From Terriglobales bacterium (GTDB lineage: Bacteria > Acidobacteriota > Terriglobia > Terriglobales > Acidobacteriaceae), in contig JAATFE010000496.1 of NCBI GenBank assembly GCA_015655365.1, positions 1 through 9,439 of the forward strand: 9,439 nucleotides of DNA. Reading direction: 5' to 3'. This document shows positions 1 through 6,827 of the stretch, in pieces. The notes under the pieces were generated by a model. It did not search any database and had not been told where the DNA came from. It was given only the letters and a program-made list of their open reading frames with translations. Numbering within the stretch: the first letter of the stretch is position 1; each line of letters starts with the position of its first letter. The position numbers and the translations under genes are program-made.

Positions 1-192
1 GGTTCGTTCAATGTGCCCTTGGCCGTGTTTCTTCGGGCCTACCAGATTTACTGTTATGCCGAATCGGGAGCCCATTAAATCTGGACCGCGCATACTTTTC
101 AGCCTGTGCTGGTCTCGCTGCGATGGGTTGTGCTCGGTCTCGGCACTACAGCGGTTCCACAATTGCTGTATCCCGAAGCGATTGCTCACAAG

Positions 193-216
193 GGGTATTT
201 TCCTCAAGAAAATCCC
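193..216. repeat. Short hairpin with one bulged base
   Basis: GGG (193-195) plus ATTTTC (197-202) pair perfectly with GAAAAT (208-213) plus CCC (214-216). T196 is bulged and the loop is CTCAA. No T-run follows on either strand, so it is not a typical intrinsic terminator. It may be the end-of-transcript structure of a gene to the left, or chance. Confidence 0.3.
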
Positions 217-343
217 ACCCTGCACGATGAGAATCGGGGCACGTAAATTGCGGAACCGCTCTAAGTACAGACCGTGCAGATTGGCGCCATTTTCCTTGCC
301 CTTCGACTTAAGGTTCTGTGGTCAGTTCTTCACCCTATTCCTG

Positions 344-372
344 CATGAATGCCCAGACGCTGAGCATTCATG
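344..372. repeat. Perfect 9-bp inverted repeat, possible operator or hairpin
   Basis: CATGAATGC (344-352) is exactly complementary to GCATTCATG (364-372). After one mismatch (353/363) three more pairs form (354-356 with 360-362), leaving a 3-base ACG loop. The element ends 64 bases before the first gene at 437. There is no T-run on either side, so a regulator-binding dyad or a 5' UTR hairpin fits better than an intrinsic terminator. Confidence 0.45.
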
Positions 373-436
373 AACGAACAACTTCTTCCGCCGTATGATC
401 TTTTTCAAGAACCTCATGCCCAAAGGCGACGACATT

Positions 437-919
437 ATGACCGATCTACCGCAAATCCTAAAGGCCCCTGAATCTGGCTCTGCCGAATCGGAGCCGCACC
501 CATATCGGAGAAACGGTGGCATGTCACTCCTTCTTGTGATCTTCGTTATTGTCATCCCTTTCGTTATCCTCTTTGGCGAGTTGAGCGACCGTCCGGGCGG
601 ATTTCAGATCGCCGCTTTAGTGATGTACACCATCTCAATTCCCTTCGTTGCATCGGAGTTTTTCGTACAACTCATCCCTTGGAAGGCTCTCATCCGCAGA
701 AAGTTTCTACTCCGTCATTGTCGCGCGCTGGGAATCGTCTACGTCATTACGACCGGAGCACTGGCAGCCAAGCCGCATCTTCCCGATTGGTTCACTGGAG
801 AGTATCGAAAGGGCTCCTTTTTCGACTGGTTCCTTATCTGGGGCTTCTATCTCTTGGCCTGCGGCGAGTGCAATTGGGGGGAGAAGCTCGAGGACAAAGA
901 CTCCTCTGTTGCGCAGTAA
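437..919 (+). CDS. Four-helix membrane protein of unknown function
   Basis: A 160-residue protein with a polar N-terminus (about 1-28) and four likely membrane segments at about 29-47, 57-80, 96-111 and 128-142. Basic residues (RRKFLLRH, 87-94) sit between segments 2 and 3, which suggests that loop is cytoplasmic. The tail is acidic and contains a CxxC-like pair, C142 and C145 (ACGEC). I chose the ATG at 437 because AAGG lies about 10 bases upstream and the protein then starts with an ordinary hydrophilic stretch; in-frame ATGs at 395 and 416 have poorer upstream context. I do not recognise the family. It is followed by two other small membrane proteins on the same strand, but the 203-base gap leaves co-transcription uncertain. 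Confidence 0.7.
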   Translation: MTDLPQILKAPESGSAESEPHPYRRNGGMSLLLVIFVIVIPFVILFGELSDRPGGFQIAALVMYTISIPFVASEFFVQLIPWKALIRRKFLLRHCRALGIVYVITTGALAAKPHLPDWFTGEYRKGSFFDWFLIWGFYLLACGECNWGEKLEDKDSSVAQ

Positions 920-1110
920 ATAAGGAGTGAAAATACTCAAGCGGAATTTTGCTGCGAATTTGGGAATCCTGAGCGGTGCTGGCCCCTTGAATCCGTCGAA
1001 GCTGGACTCGACCATTACCTTTGTGGTCCCCTACACGTTAAAGTTTCATCCACCCTCTATCGCGCGCTCTTTGTTTGCCGATAGACACCTCACTCAGATC
1101 ACGATCCGTA

Positions 1111-1119
1111 TAAGGGAGA
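1111..1119 (+). promoter_or_regulatory. Strong ribosome binding site for the gene at 1123
   Basis: TAAGGGAGA lies just before ATG 1123 and fixes that start. The same AGGGAGA core precedes the genes at 1716 and 2918, and related purine-rich sites precede 4551 and 9253. Confidence 0.65.
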
Positions 1120-1122
1120 GCC

Positions 1123-1650
1123 ATGCCTCGGTGTCCGAAATGCATGAATTACGTCGTCGATAAAAACGCGTTACTTTGCCGCATTGCGAACTGCGGATAT
1201 AAGAGAAAACTCAAGCACAAGCGCAGCACATTTCTTATCACACTCTGCGTGTCGGCCTTGCTGCACATCCTGCTTGTGATCGGTCTCACGCCCACCTCAT
1301 GGTGGCAGTACTGGCACGAACAGATCCACGAAAACACCGCGGTTACAATCGTCGTCACCGTTATCGCGGCGGTCCTGTGGTACTTCATCACGCTCGCTTT
1401 GGCGGGCCTGGGATGGATTACAGTCGCGCGTCCCATACTCGAGTGGAAAGGTGTCTACGATAGCTGGCTTGCCGATTCGAACGATGTCTATGTGCACTCC
1501 GCAGATTGCAAGTGGTGCCCCGCCTGCGGAGAATCCAATGCGGGCGAAGCGCATTTTTGCCGCGTCTGTGGTGTACAACTAGCTTCGCGCACCGAGGCCG
1601 TAACCACTCCGGCAGATCGTCCGCACGCTCGCGCAGTTTTGCCTTCGTAG
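1123..1650 (+). CDS. Membrane protein with a zinc-binding cysteine cluster at each end
   Basis: A 175-residue protein with cysteine clusters flanking a membrane region. The N-terminal cluster is C4-P-K-C7 followed by C19-x4-C24. Two membrane helices follow at about 36-56 and 72-98. A C-terminal zinc ribbon has C132-P-A-C135 and C146-x2-C149 with the usual CPxCG...FCxxCG pattern. With both ends likely cytoplasmic, two helices put them on the same side. Zinc-ribbon membrane proteins of this kind are common and mostly of unknown role; the ribbon may bind protein or RNA. The start at ATG 1123 is fixed by TAAGGGAGA. The neighbour 65 bases downstream is another zinc-ribbon membrane protein, so the two may be co-transcribed. 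The first cluster is less regular (CxxC plus Cx4C) than the second, so zinc binding there is less certain. Confidence 0.8.
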   Translation: MPRCPKCMNYVVDKNALLCRIANCGYKRKLKHKRSTFLITLCVSALLHILLVIGLTPTSWWQYWHEQIHENTAVTIVVTVIAAVLWYFITLALAGLGWITVARPILEWKGVYDSWLADSNDVYVHSADCKWCPACGESNAGEAHFCRVCGVQLASRTEAVTTPADRPHARAVLPS

Positions 1651-1697
1651 TCCACGATCAAGTCTGCCGGCGCGAGCCTCATACTCAAACGACACTC

Positions 1698-1711
1698 GAA
1701 CCAAGGGAGAA
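1698..1711 (+). promoter_or_regulatory. Leader and ribosome binding site that sets the start at 1716
   Basis: GAACCAAGGGAGAA lies 4 bases before ATG 1716. This site excludes the longer open frame running back to 1506, which overlaps the previous gene. The sequence closely resembles the leader at 2898-2913. Confidence 0.65.
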
Positions 1712-1715
1712 GTCA

Positions 1716-2252
1716 ATGACAACCGCAATCGTTGAAGAGAGTAACAGACCGCTCGGCCACGAATCTCCTGAGTTTATGCCGTGTCCTTCGTGCGGAAAGA
1801 AAATCGCCAAATCATCGAAATTCTGCGACGGCTGCGGCCTCGCCAGCCCGGTCCGTCCCGACCCGCTCCCAAACCTATCCGGGCCCTCGCTAGAAAAGGA
1901 GAATGCTGAAGTTCAGAAGCAAACGCGCCAGGTCGCGCTCTTTCTCCACCTCTCCTTGCTCGCGGGTTACATCATTCCATTTGCCGGCTTCATCGTTCCC
2001 GTCATCATCTGGCAAGTGAAGAAGACTGAGTTGCCGCTGATTGACGAGCATGGCAAGAATGCCGTGAATTGGATCATCTCAGAGATTATTTATTCGGCGA
2101 TATGCTTCATCCTCACATTTGTCCTGATTGGCGCGGTACTCGGCGTTGGATTAGGCATCATTGGCGTGGTCTTGCCAATCATTGCCGCCATAAAGGGCTA
2201 TCGCGGCGAGGCATGGAAGTATCCCATGGCCATCCCATTCTTCTCTCGGTGA
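1716..2252 (+). CDS. Zinc-ribbon DUF4870 (Tic20-like) membrane protein
   Basis: A 178-residue protein. Residues 23-40 form a zinc ribbon (C23-P-S-C26 and C37-x2-C40). After a polar linker, residues about 71-175 match my recollection of DUF4870: a first helix (about 73-98) ending in an IIPF...P.IIW pattern, then the signature IDEHGKNAVNW (109-119), then two further helices (about 120-145 and 146-160), and a closing YRGE.WKYPMAIPF segment. DUF4870 proteins are small bacterial inner-membrane proteins related to chloroplast Tic20, with no settled function. The frame is open back to 1506, but that part overlaps the preceding gene and reads as low-complexity Arg/Ser sequence, whereas ATG 1716 has AAGGGAGA just upstream. 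It lies 65 bases after the other zinc-ribbon gene and probably shares its transcript. Confidence 0.88.
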   Translation: MTTAIVEESNRPLGHESPEFMPCPSCGKKIAKSSKFCDGCGLASPVRPDPLPNLSGPSLEKENAEVQKQTRQVALFLHLSLLAGYIIPFAGFIVPVIIWQVKKTELPLIDEHGKNAVNWIISEIIYSAICFILTFVLIGAVLGVGLGIIGVVLPIIAAIKGYRGEAWKYPMAIPFFSR

Positions 2253-2461
2253 AGAACGGGGTGGCTCCCGCCCGTTTGCGGTTCCTGGACATCTGGTGCA
2301 AACGGCGCAGGTCATCCAGTTCGGATTGCGCCCCGCGGCCTTGTGTATTCCAGTCGCGTCGCCGCGTTAAAAACCAAAACGTTCCACCAGCCGGATGATC
2401 TCGGTTGGCATGAGGAAGCTTGTCATGGATCATAACTGCGCACCGCGAATGAAGCCGAGTC

Positions 2462-2501
2462 ATCATTTATTAATAATTCAACTTACTTCCGGATAAATGA
2501 T
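2462..2501. repeat. Perfect 9-bp inverted repeat in AT-rich promoter-like DNA
   Basis: ATCATTTAT (2462-2470) is exactly complementary to ATAAATGAT (2493-2501), with a 22-base spacer. The spacer begins with TAATAATTC, which resembles a -10 element. Paired half-sites around a promoter element suggest a regulator-binding site, but the spacing also allows a hairpin. No promoter was proven. Confidence 0.4.
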
Positions 2502-2549
2502 CGGACGTGATTGATAACAAAGGAGCGTGGCGCGCATTGTGGTGAGCGT

Positions 2550-2567
2550 AGCTCAATCTGTTGAGCT
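2550..2567. repeat. 7-bp perfect palindrome with 4-base loop
   Basis: AGCTCAA (2550-2556), TCTG loop, TTGAGCT (2561-2567). A further TTGAGCT copy follows a short way downstream (GTTGAGCTAG, about 2584-2593), making three related half-sites. The first part resembles a tRNA D-arm, but no acceptor stem or T-arm partner is visible. It may be an operator or a small structured RNA element. Confidence 0.35.
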
Positions 2568-2897
2568 TGTGGTCGGTATATGCGTTGAGCTAGTCTTGAG
2601 TACAATCGTCCAACTTATTTTTCTTGAAGCGCGGGTCTTTCGGCAGCTTCGAGGTGGTCGTCCGAGTCTCTTCATGACTGTCCCGAACCGACAGAGCGAA
2701 GCACTTCATCGTTCCTACTAACTCCGAGAGGTGGAGCGAATCGAGGCAGTGGACAAATCGATGGCTTGTCCGAAGGCCATTCAAGAGCGGCGGACTGGCC
2801 TGTTCGCGATAGTGCCCACTGAGCATCCACTCACGCACAGCCGATCAGAACAGAAACTGGCTTTCTTTGCGCTATTAGAGGTGTCATCACTGGTTTT

Positions 2898-2913
2898 GAA
2901 CCACGAGGGAGAA
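2898..2913 (+). promoter_or_regulatory. Leader and ribosome binding site of the gene at 2918
   Basis: GAACCACGAGGGAGAA precedes ATG 2918 by 4 bases. Apart from a 2-base CG insertion it equals the leader of the DUF4870 gene (GAACCA followed by AGGGAGAA), and it fixes the start. Confidence 0.65.
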
Positions 2914-2917
2914 CGAA

Positions 2918-4438
2918 ATGGGCAGGATCGAGAGCTTCATGCAAATCAGATGGATATGCGCAGTGGCATTTCTTGGCACAGCGCTTTGCGGCGGCACAGC
3001 ATCTGCCGGCACTAAGGCAGCTCCGGCCGCCAAGTCTGCTCCGGCAGCAAAGCCTACTCCGGCAGCAAAGCCTGCCCCCGCGATCAAGACTTCCAACACG
3101 CAACGCGGACGCGACGCCACGGAAGGACAACATCCCTCCGACAACAGACGCGGCGGGCTCGCGCCGACAAAAACGGAGTTGCAGCGGCCCGGAGACCACC
3201 AACTGCCGAATGGCGGGAAAGTCAGAACCGACCAAAAGGGCGTGCAGCGCGAGATGGACAAAGGGGGCCACATCCGTGGCATCGAGTCGCCCAATATGCA
3301 CGCGCGCATGGGCGCGAACGGGCGACCGGAGTCCTTCCGTGTGGAACGCAATGGCTCTATCCAGGAGTTTCATCGCGGGCCCGGCGGCCTTCGCGTTGTC
3401 GAGGGGCGGCATCCAGCGGTAGGCGGGGGCTCGATTCGGGTGGTCGGTTACGGCCCGCACCGCGGATTTGTCGAGCGCCCCATCTATGGGCGTTATGGCT
3501 ACATGCGCCGCAGCTACATGGTTGGCGGACATCCCTATGCTGTGGTCTACCGCGACTATCGCTATCATGGCTTCGGCTTTTATCGGCCGGTTCCCGCGCT
3601 CATCTATTCGCCGGGATACTACAGATGGGCAGTCAGTCCTTGGGCCGCGCCCGTCGGCATTCAGATCGGTTTCGTGGGCCAGCCATGGTACGCGGCCTAC
3701 GGTGCGACGTTTGCACCTTACCCGGTCTATGCAAGCCCCGATCAGTGGATGACCGATCAGATCCTCGCGACAAATATGCAACAGGCGTATGATGCCGGCC
3801 GGGATGCACAGGCACAACAGGATTCCAACGCTGCCGCTTATGCACCGGCGGCTCCGCCGCAGATCACCCCCCAGCTGAAAGCACAGATTGACTCTCAGAT
3901 AAAGGTCGAAGTCGCGGAGATGGGACAAGCCGCCGCCGCCGGAGCCGGATCACTGGCGCCTCCTGCCACCCCCAACGACCCTGAGGAAGTGCCGGATGCG
4001 CTGAAGCCGGGACACATTGCGTTTCGTGTGGTCATGCCGCTGAGCGTGGAAGTCGATGGCGATTCTTGCGACCTTAATTCAGACGACTGGATTCTGCGGA
4101 CTGGAGATCTGGATGCGGATGGCACCGTCGCGGTACGGGTTGCAACCAGTCGCTCGAACGAGTGCGCCCAGGGATCGGTCGCCAAGGTTTCGTTGAATGA
4201 CCTGATGGCCATGCAGAACGAGCAGGATCAGCAGATTATGGCTGTGCTGAAGACGGCTGCCGAAACGATGGGCAAAGGCGGAATGCCTGTGGGTCCGGCC
4301 AGCGGCGCGACGCCGGTTCCCGGAGGCCAGAGTTCTCCCGACATGGACATTGCGGCCAACCTGCAGAAGGAACAAGGGGACGCCACGGCTGCCGAGAGCG
4401 AGGTCGCGGCCACTGCGGCTGTCGGCGGTGGGCAGTAG
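2918..4438 (+). CDS. Exported Tyr/Gly-rich protein with Ala-Pro-Lys repeats and a Cys-paired C-terminal domain
   Basis: A 506-residue protein. Residues 1-30 form a signal peptide (basic start, WICAVAFLGTALCGG core, cleavage likely after ASA30). Residues 35-58 are four Ala/Pro/Lys hexads. A charged segment (about 60-165) follows, then a Tyr/Gly/Pro/Arg-rich segment (about 175-275) with many YR, YG and YY pairs and several Trp. Residues 276-300 contain WMTDQILATNMQQAYDAG. A linker with ITPQLKAQIDSQIKVEV (316-332) leads to a compact domain (about 366-457) whose single cysteines C384 and C416 could form a disulphide. The tail is Gly/Ala/Pro-rich. I recall similar proteins as 'hypothetical' in Acidobacteriota, often near kinase genes; no function is assigned. 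Export suggests a periplasmic or surface role. ATG 2918 has GAGGGAGA upstream; M8 (2939) is an alternative start. A hairpin lies between it and the next gene. Confidence 0.85.
   Translation: MGRIESFMQIRWICAVAFLGTALCGGTASAGTKAAPAAKSAPAAKPTPAAKPAPAIKTSNTQRGRDATEGQHPSDNRRGGLAPTKTELQRPGDHQLPNGGKVRTDQKGVQREMDKGGHIRGIESPNMHARMGANGRPESFRVERNGSIQEFHRGPGGLRVVEGRHPAVGGGSIRVVGYGPHRGFVERPIYGRYGYMRRSYMVGGHPYAVVYRDYRYHGFGFYRPVPALIYSPGYYRWAVSPWAAPVGIQIGFVGQPWYAAYGATFAPYPVYASPDQWMTDQILATNMQQAYDAGRDAQAQQDSNAAAYAPAAPPQITPQLKAQIDSQIKVEVAEMGQAAAAGAGSLAPPATPNDPEEVPDALKPGHIAFRVVMPLSVEVDGDSCDLNSDDWILRTGDLDADGTVAVRVATSRSNECAQGSVAKVSLNDLMAMQNEQDQQIMAVLKTAAETMGKGGMPVGPASGATPVPGGQSSPDMDIAANLQKEQGDATAAESEVAATAAVGGGQ
3020..3091 (+). 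repeat. Four 18-bp tandem repeats coding for Ala/Pro-Lys hexads
   Basis: Units start at 3020, 3038, 3056 and 3074 and encode APAAKS, APAAKP, TPAAKP and APAIKT. The two middle units differ at one base (GCTCCG versus ACTCCG), so they look recently duplicated; the outer units have diverged. The run makes a flexible basic linker directly after the signal peptide, comparable to wall-spanning or cell-wall-anchoring linkers in other exported proteins. Confidence 0.8.
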
Positions 4439-4460
4439 ATCCGCTCATGCTGTCTCCATG

Positions 4461-4499
4461 CTGGGCAGAGAAGATGCTGGTGAAGGCCGCTCTGCCCAG
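4461..4499. repeat. Intercistronic 10-bp hairpin
   Basis: CTGGGCAGAG (4461-4470) pairs perfectly with CTCTGCCCAG (4490-4499) across a 19-base loop. It lies 22 bases after the stop of the Tyr/Gly-rich gene and 51 before the next start. No T-run follows, so a canonical intrinsic terminator is unlikely; it could be an attenuator, an RNA-stability element or a regulator site. Confidence 0.55.
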
Positions 4500-4550
4500 A
4501 GACTCACTGATCGGTTCAACATTACGAACGAAGTGTAGAGGGATTTTGTG

Positions 4551-6713
4551 ATGAAAACCTGGAATGGTTCGTTTCAATTGAAGTCTGCCTCATTGCTCTT
4601 GTTCGCTGGCGTCGTGAGCGGAATCTGTAATTTGACTGGAGGCGCGACGGCTCTTGCGCAGGCTCAGGCGTCGCGAAAGCCCGGTGGCGATCAGGTTGTT
4701 GCCACGCCACCTGGAGCGATAGCGCTTCGCGATCAGCTTCGTAGCCTCATCAATGTTTCGACCTACACAGGGGATACCAAGCAACTGGGTAGCCATGTTG
4801 TCCTGAATAAGATCGGCACGGTGTATACGGTCAGAAGGTCCAATGTCTTAATCGCTACTTACTTTTCAAAAGACAAGTATGCGGGCGTGCGCGTGCTCAA
4901 CCCCGCGCCAGACGAGGATCGCTACTACGCCGTCACAAAATATTGCCATAACGAATCGGTAGTCACCTTTCCTGATGTTAGCCTCTCTCCCCTCTCTGAC
5001 AAGTGCCGGCGCAGCCTGGCTATGGGCAAAGCCGCGCTCATCCATTCAGGTAAGAGAGTCCTCGTGGCCGATGTTGAGATCGTCCCCGATCAGGACCTGG
5101 TGAGTTTTGTGTTGATGGATCACCACCAGAATCAGGATAAGAACGAAGATCCGCGCTACCTGAGTGGAGTAAGGGCTCAGCTTCCGCATGGCCTTCTTGC
5201 CTCGGGCGACGCCGGTCAAATATTCGCTGCGTTGAAACAGTTGCTGATTCCGGCGAACGATCCGCTTCTCTCTGAGGTGCAGCCGTTTCTACCCGACGCA
5301 CCTGAGCCTGATTTCACGCTGGAAGACAAGTTGAATGCCCTCTTGAAACCGCAACAATTTCGAGTGGCTGACGGGTCTTTCGCTCCGGATACAACTCTCA
5401 ATATCAAGGCCAGTCGATTCTTGAAGGGTTCGGATATGTATAGCATGATCGTGGGATGCCTGCCCACGATCGAAGACGGCAAACTCCAGAAAGAATCGCT
5501 GCTGTGCCGAGGGATCAAGCATGGGGAGCCTGACGGCTCCCACAACACCTATCTCAGGCCGGAAGATCAGCTAGAGATCGATTCAATCAAAGTCGAGTCG
5601 AAGAAAGATAAAGATCTGATACGTGTGGAAGTAAACGACTGGAGCCAGCAGAACCACCTGCCACCGCCGCGCCTCTCGGATGCGATCGATATAGAGGTCA
5701 ACGGCGAGCAAATTGATTACACATCGAATCTGGACCATACAGGGTTTCATGCCGCAATGTACTTTCAATATCCGAAGGGCGGTCTGGAACATTCCGATGC
5801 CAGGCAGATAGCCGCGGACATAGCCAATGTCTTCAACGTGCAGAAGGCGTCTCCTGCCGTTGCCGCTGCAACTCCCACTCCTTCAGCCCCTCCGCCCGTG
5901 CCGGCAGCACTGAACACGGTGCCTTATTCCGGTGCAGCGACCGCTCCGCAATCGCTTGAAGATCAACTGAAGACGCTTTACACGCTGACAAAAGTAGGTG
6001 GCGACTCCACCGTTCTTTCGCGGGGAACTGTCTTCAATCTGGCGGCAGACAAGATCCTGCTGGGCACTCCGGTGGCCAAGCCGGCTGTGTGTCCCGCGAT
6101 AGTTTCGGATGGTACGCCGAAGCCTCCGGCGGCGGCTTGCCTCACACCCCTCAAGCCTTCGATCGCCAGGCACGAGTCGGCATTTCTTCCCCAGGGACAG
6201 AAGCTCGACCTGATTTCCGTTGCGGTCAGCGTGCCTAAGGAGACGGTGACACTCACATTCGTCGATGACACAGCGGCGGGCAAGGCTCGGTTCCGCACGG
6301 CAGTCAACTTCGTATTTCCGCAAGGCTACCTGGAAGGCTCAGACGCTGGCCAGGTGAGCGACACGGTGAGCACCGTGTTGCCCATATCCGACCCTAACGC
6401 TACGCCGCGTACTGCGTCGGTGCCCGCGCCGATCCCGGCTTCGACACCTGGGCCGATGCCTCCAATGATCCCGGTGTCGCGTCAGCCGTTCGGAGTTCCG
6501 CGTGGACCCGGCCAGGTTGCATCGATGCCGGTCGCCGATGTGGCGCAGCCTGTCGGTGAGCCCGCAAAAGTCACTCTTGGCATGTCCAAGGCGGATGTGC
6601 AGAAATCGCTTGGTGCTCCCAACAAGGTAATGGATCTGGGAGCGAAGACGATCTTTGTCTATAGCGATGTGAAGGTGACATTCCAGAATGGCAAGGTCGC
6701 CGATGTGCAATAA
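4551..6713 (+). CDS. Exported three-repeat protein with paired cysteines and a BamE-like C-terminal domain
   Basis: A 720-residue protein with a signal peptide (hydrophobic core about 13-25, likely cleavage after ALA36). The rest is three diverged copies of one module: about 57-234, 256-430 and 467-611. Each opens with LxDxLxxL (LRDQLRSL 59-66, LEDKLNAL 257-264, LEDQLKTL 469-476), holds one cysteine pair (C132/C152, C303/C319, C514/C530), and closes with a PxGxLxxSDAxQ-like motif (near 212-223, 408-419, 590-601). Pro/Ala linkers separate copies 2 and 3 and precede the tail. Residues 671-720 (VTLGMSKADVQKSLGAPNKV, then TIFVYSDVKVTFQNGKVADVQ) fit the SmpA/OmlA/BamE-like fold. The domain is found in outer-membrane lipoproteins, but here there is no lipobox, so a soluble periplasmic protein is likely. 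ATG 4551 is preferred over GTG 4548 because AGAGGGA (4537-4543) is better spaced. Function unknown. Confidence 0.87.
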   Translation: MKTWNGSFQLKSASLLLFAGVVSGICNLTGGATALAQAQASRKPGGDQVVATPPGAIALRDQLRSLINVSTYTGDTKQLGSHVVLNKIGTVYTVRRSNVLIATYFSKDKYAGVRVLNPAPDEDRYYAVTKYCHNESVVTFPDVSLSPLSDKCRRSLAMGKAALIHSGKRVLVADVEIVPDQDLVSFVLMDHHQNQDKNEDPRYLSGVRAQLPHGLLASGDAGQIFAALKQLLIPANDPLLSEVQPFLPDAPEPDFTLEDKLNALLKPQQFRVADGSFAPDTTLNIKASRFLKGSDMYSMIVGCLPTIEDGKLQKESLLCRGIKHGEPDGSHNTYLRPEDQLEIDSIKVESKKDKDLIRVEVNDWSQQNHLPPPRLSDAIDIEVNGEQIDYTSNLDHTGFHAAMYFQYPKGGLEHSDARQIAADIANVFNVQKASPAVAAATPTPSAPPPVPAALNTVPYSGAATAPQSLEDQLKTLYTLTKVGGDSTVLSRGTVFNLAADKILLGTPVAKPAVCPAIVSDGTPKPPAAACLTPLKPSIARHESAFLPQGQKLDLISVAVSVPKETVTLTFVDDTAAGKARFRTAVNFVFPQGYLEGSDAGQVSDTVSTVLPISDPNATPRTASVPAPIPASTPGPMPPMIPVSRQPFGVPRGPGQVASMPVADVAQPVGEPAKVTLGMSKADVQKSLGAPNKVMDLGAKTIFVYSDVKVTFQNGKVADVQ

Positions 6714-6748
6714 GTACGAGCCTGCGCCTGAGAGCCAGAGCGAAAGTG

Positions 6749-6808
6749 ATTCCCTTGGCGCGCGGAAAACTCCGATGTCTGTCGGAGTCTTCCGTGCGCC
6801 AAGGGAAT
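6749..6808. repeat. Large near-perfect hairpin between the repeat protein and the kinase
   Basis: The left arm (6749-6775) pairs with the right arm (6782-6808) through 27 positions with one mismatch (A6768/C6789) and one G-U pair (G6762/T6795). The loop is TGTCTG. The stem ends 19 bases before the kinase ATG and starts 35 bases after the previous stop. There is no T-run after it on either strand, which argues against a plain intrinsic terminator. It may regulate kinase expression, act as an RNase III or attenuation site, or be a mobile palindromic repeat; only a genome-wide search can tell. Confidence 0.85.
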
Positions 6809-6827
6809 ACATGGGGAGCGGTGCGGC

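Larger units (their letters stand above)
1..436. other. Non-coding region upstream of the first gene
   Basis: No convincing gene is visible in these 436 bases. Frame 2 on the + strand is open from the window edge to 373, but its translation is rich in Cys, Phe, Arg and Pro with no recognisable motif, and its only early ATG (11) lacks a ribosome binding site. Frame 1 is open from base 1 to a TAA at 76-78 and could be the last 25 codons of a gene entering from the left, but this is too short to judge. The stretch contains two hairpins, at 193-216 and 344-372. A promoter for the gene at 437 probably lies here, but no clear -35/-10 pair was found. Confidence 0.5.
2253..2917. other. 665-bp intergenic region with AT-rich patch and inverted repeats
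   Basis: No convincing gene. A GTG-started + frame (2527-2721) would encode a hydrophobic 64-residue peptide, but its ribosome site is badly spaced. The open - frame at 2590-2838 has no recognisable motif. A weak 6-bp hairpin (2255-2260 with 2271-2276) follows the DUF4870 stop and ends in TTT; it could be a poor terminator. An AT-rich patch at about 2462-2520, carrying TAATAAT, stands out from the GC-rich surroundings and is the best place for a promoter, although it is about 400 bases before the next start. Two inverted repeats are listed separately. Confidence 0.6.

Noticed and set aside
1..78. Possible last 25 codons of a gene entering from the left (frame 1, TAA at 76-78)
   Set aside because: Too short to support; no motif and no downstream signal that would confirm a gene end.
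11..373. 120-codon open frame on the + strand at the window start
   Set aside because: High Cys content, no ribosome binding site, no domain; it ends inside the perfect dyad at 344-372.
927..1163. 78-codon open frame after the first gene
   Set aside because: Its GTG overlaps the AAGGAG motif that would be its own ribosome site, and it runs into the well-supported zinc-ribbon gene at 1123.
1506..1715. N-terminal extension of the DUF4870 protein
   Set aside because: It overlaps the preceding gene in another frame, reads as Arg/Ser-rich filler, and ATG 1716 has a strong ribosome site.
2550..2593. tRNA-like segment (resembles a D-arm)
   Set aside because: No anticodon arm, T-arm or acceptor stem can be matched around it; it is better described as a palindrome.
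2527..2721. Possible small hydrophobic peptide in the intergenic gap
   Set aside because: The AAAGGAG motif sits too close to GTG 2527 and too far from GTG 2539. The sequence has no recognisable family and the stretch carries palindromes typical of non-coding DNA.
2831..3928. 365-codon open frame on the - strand
   Set aside because: It lies opposite the signal-peptide-bearing exported gene at 2918. Its translation is Cys/Arg-rich with no motif, which fits a codon-bias shadow of the real gene.
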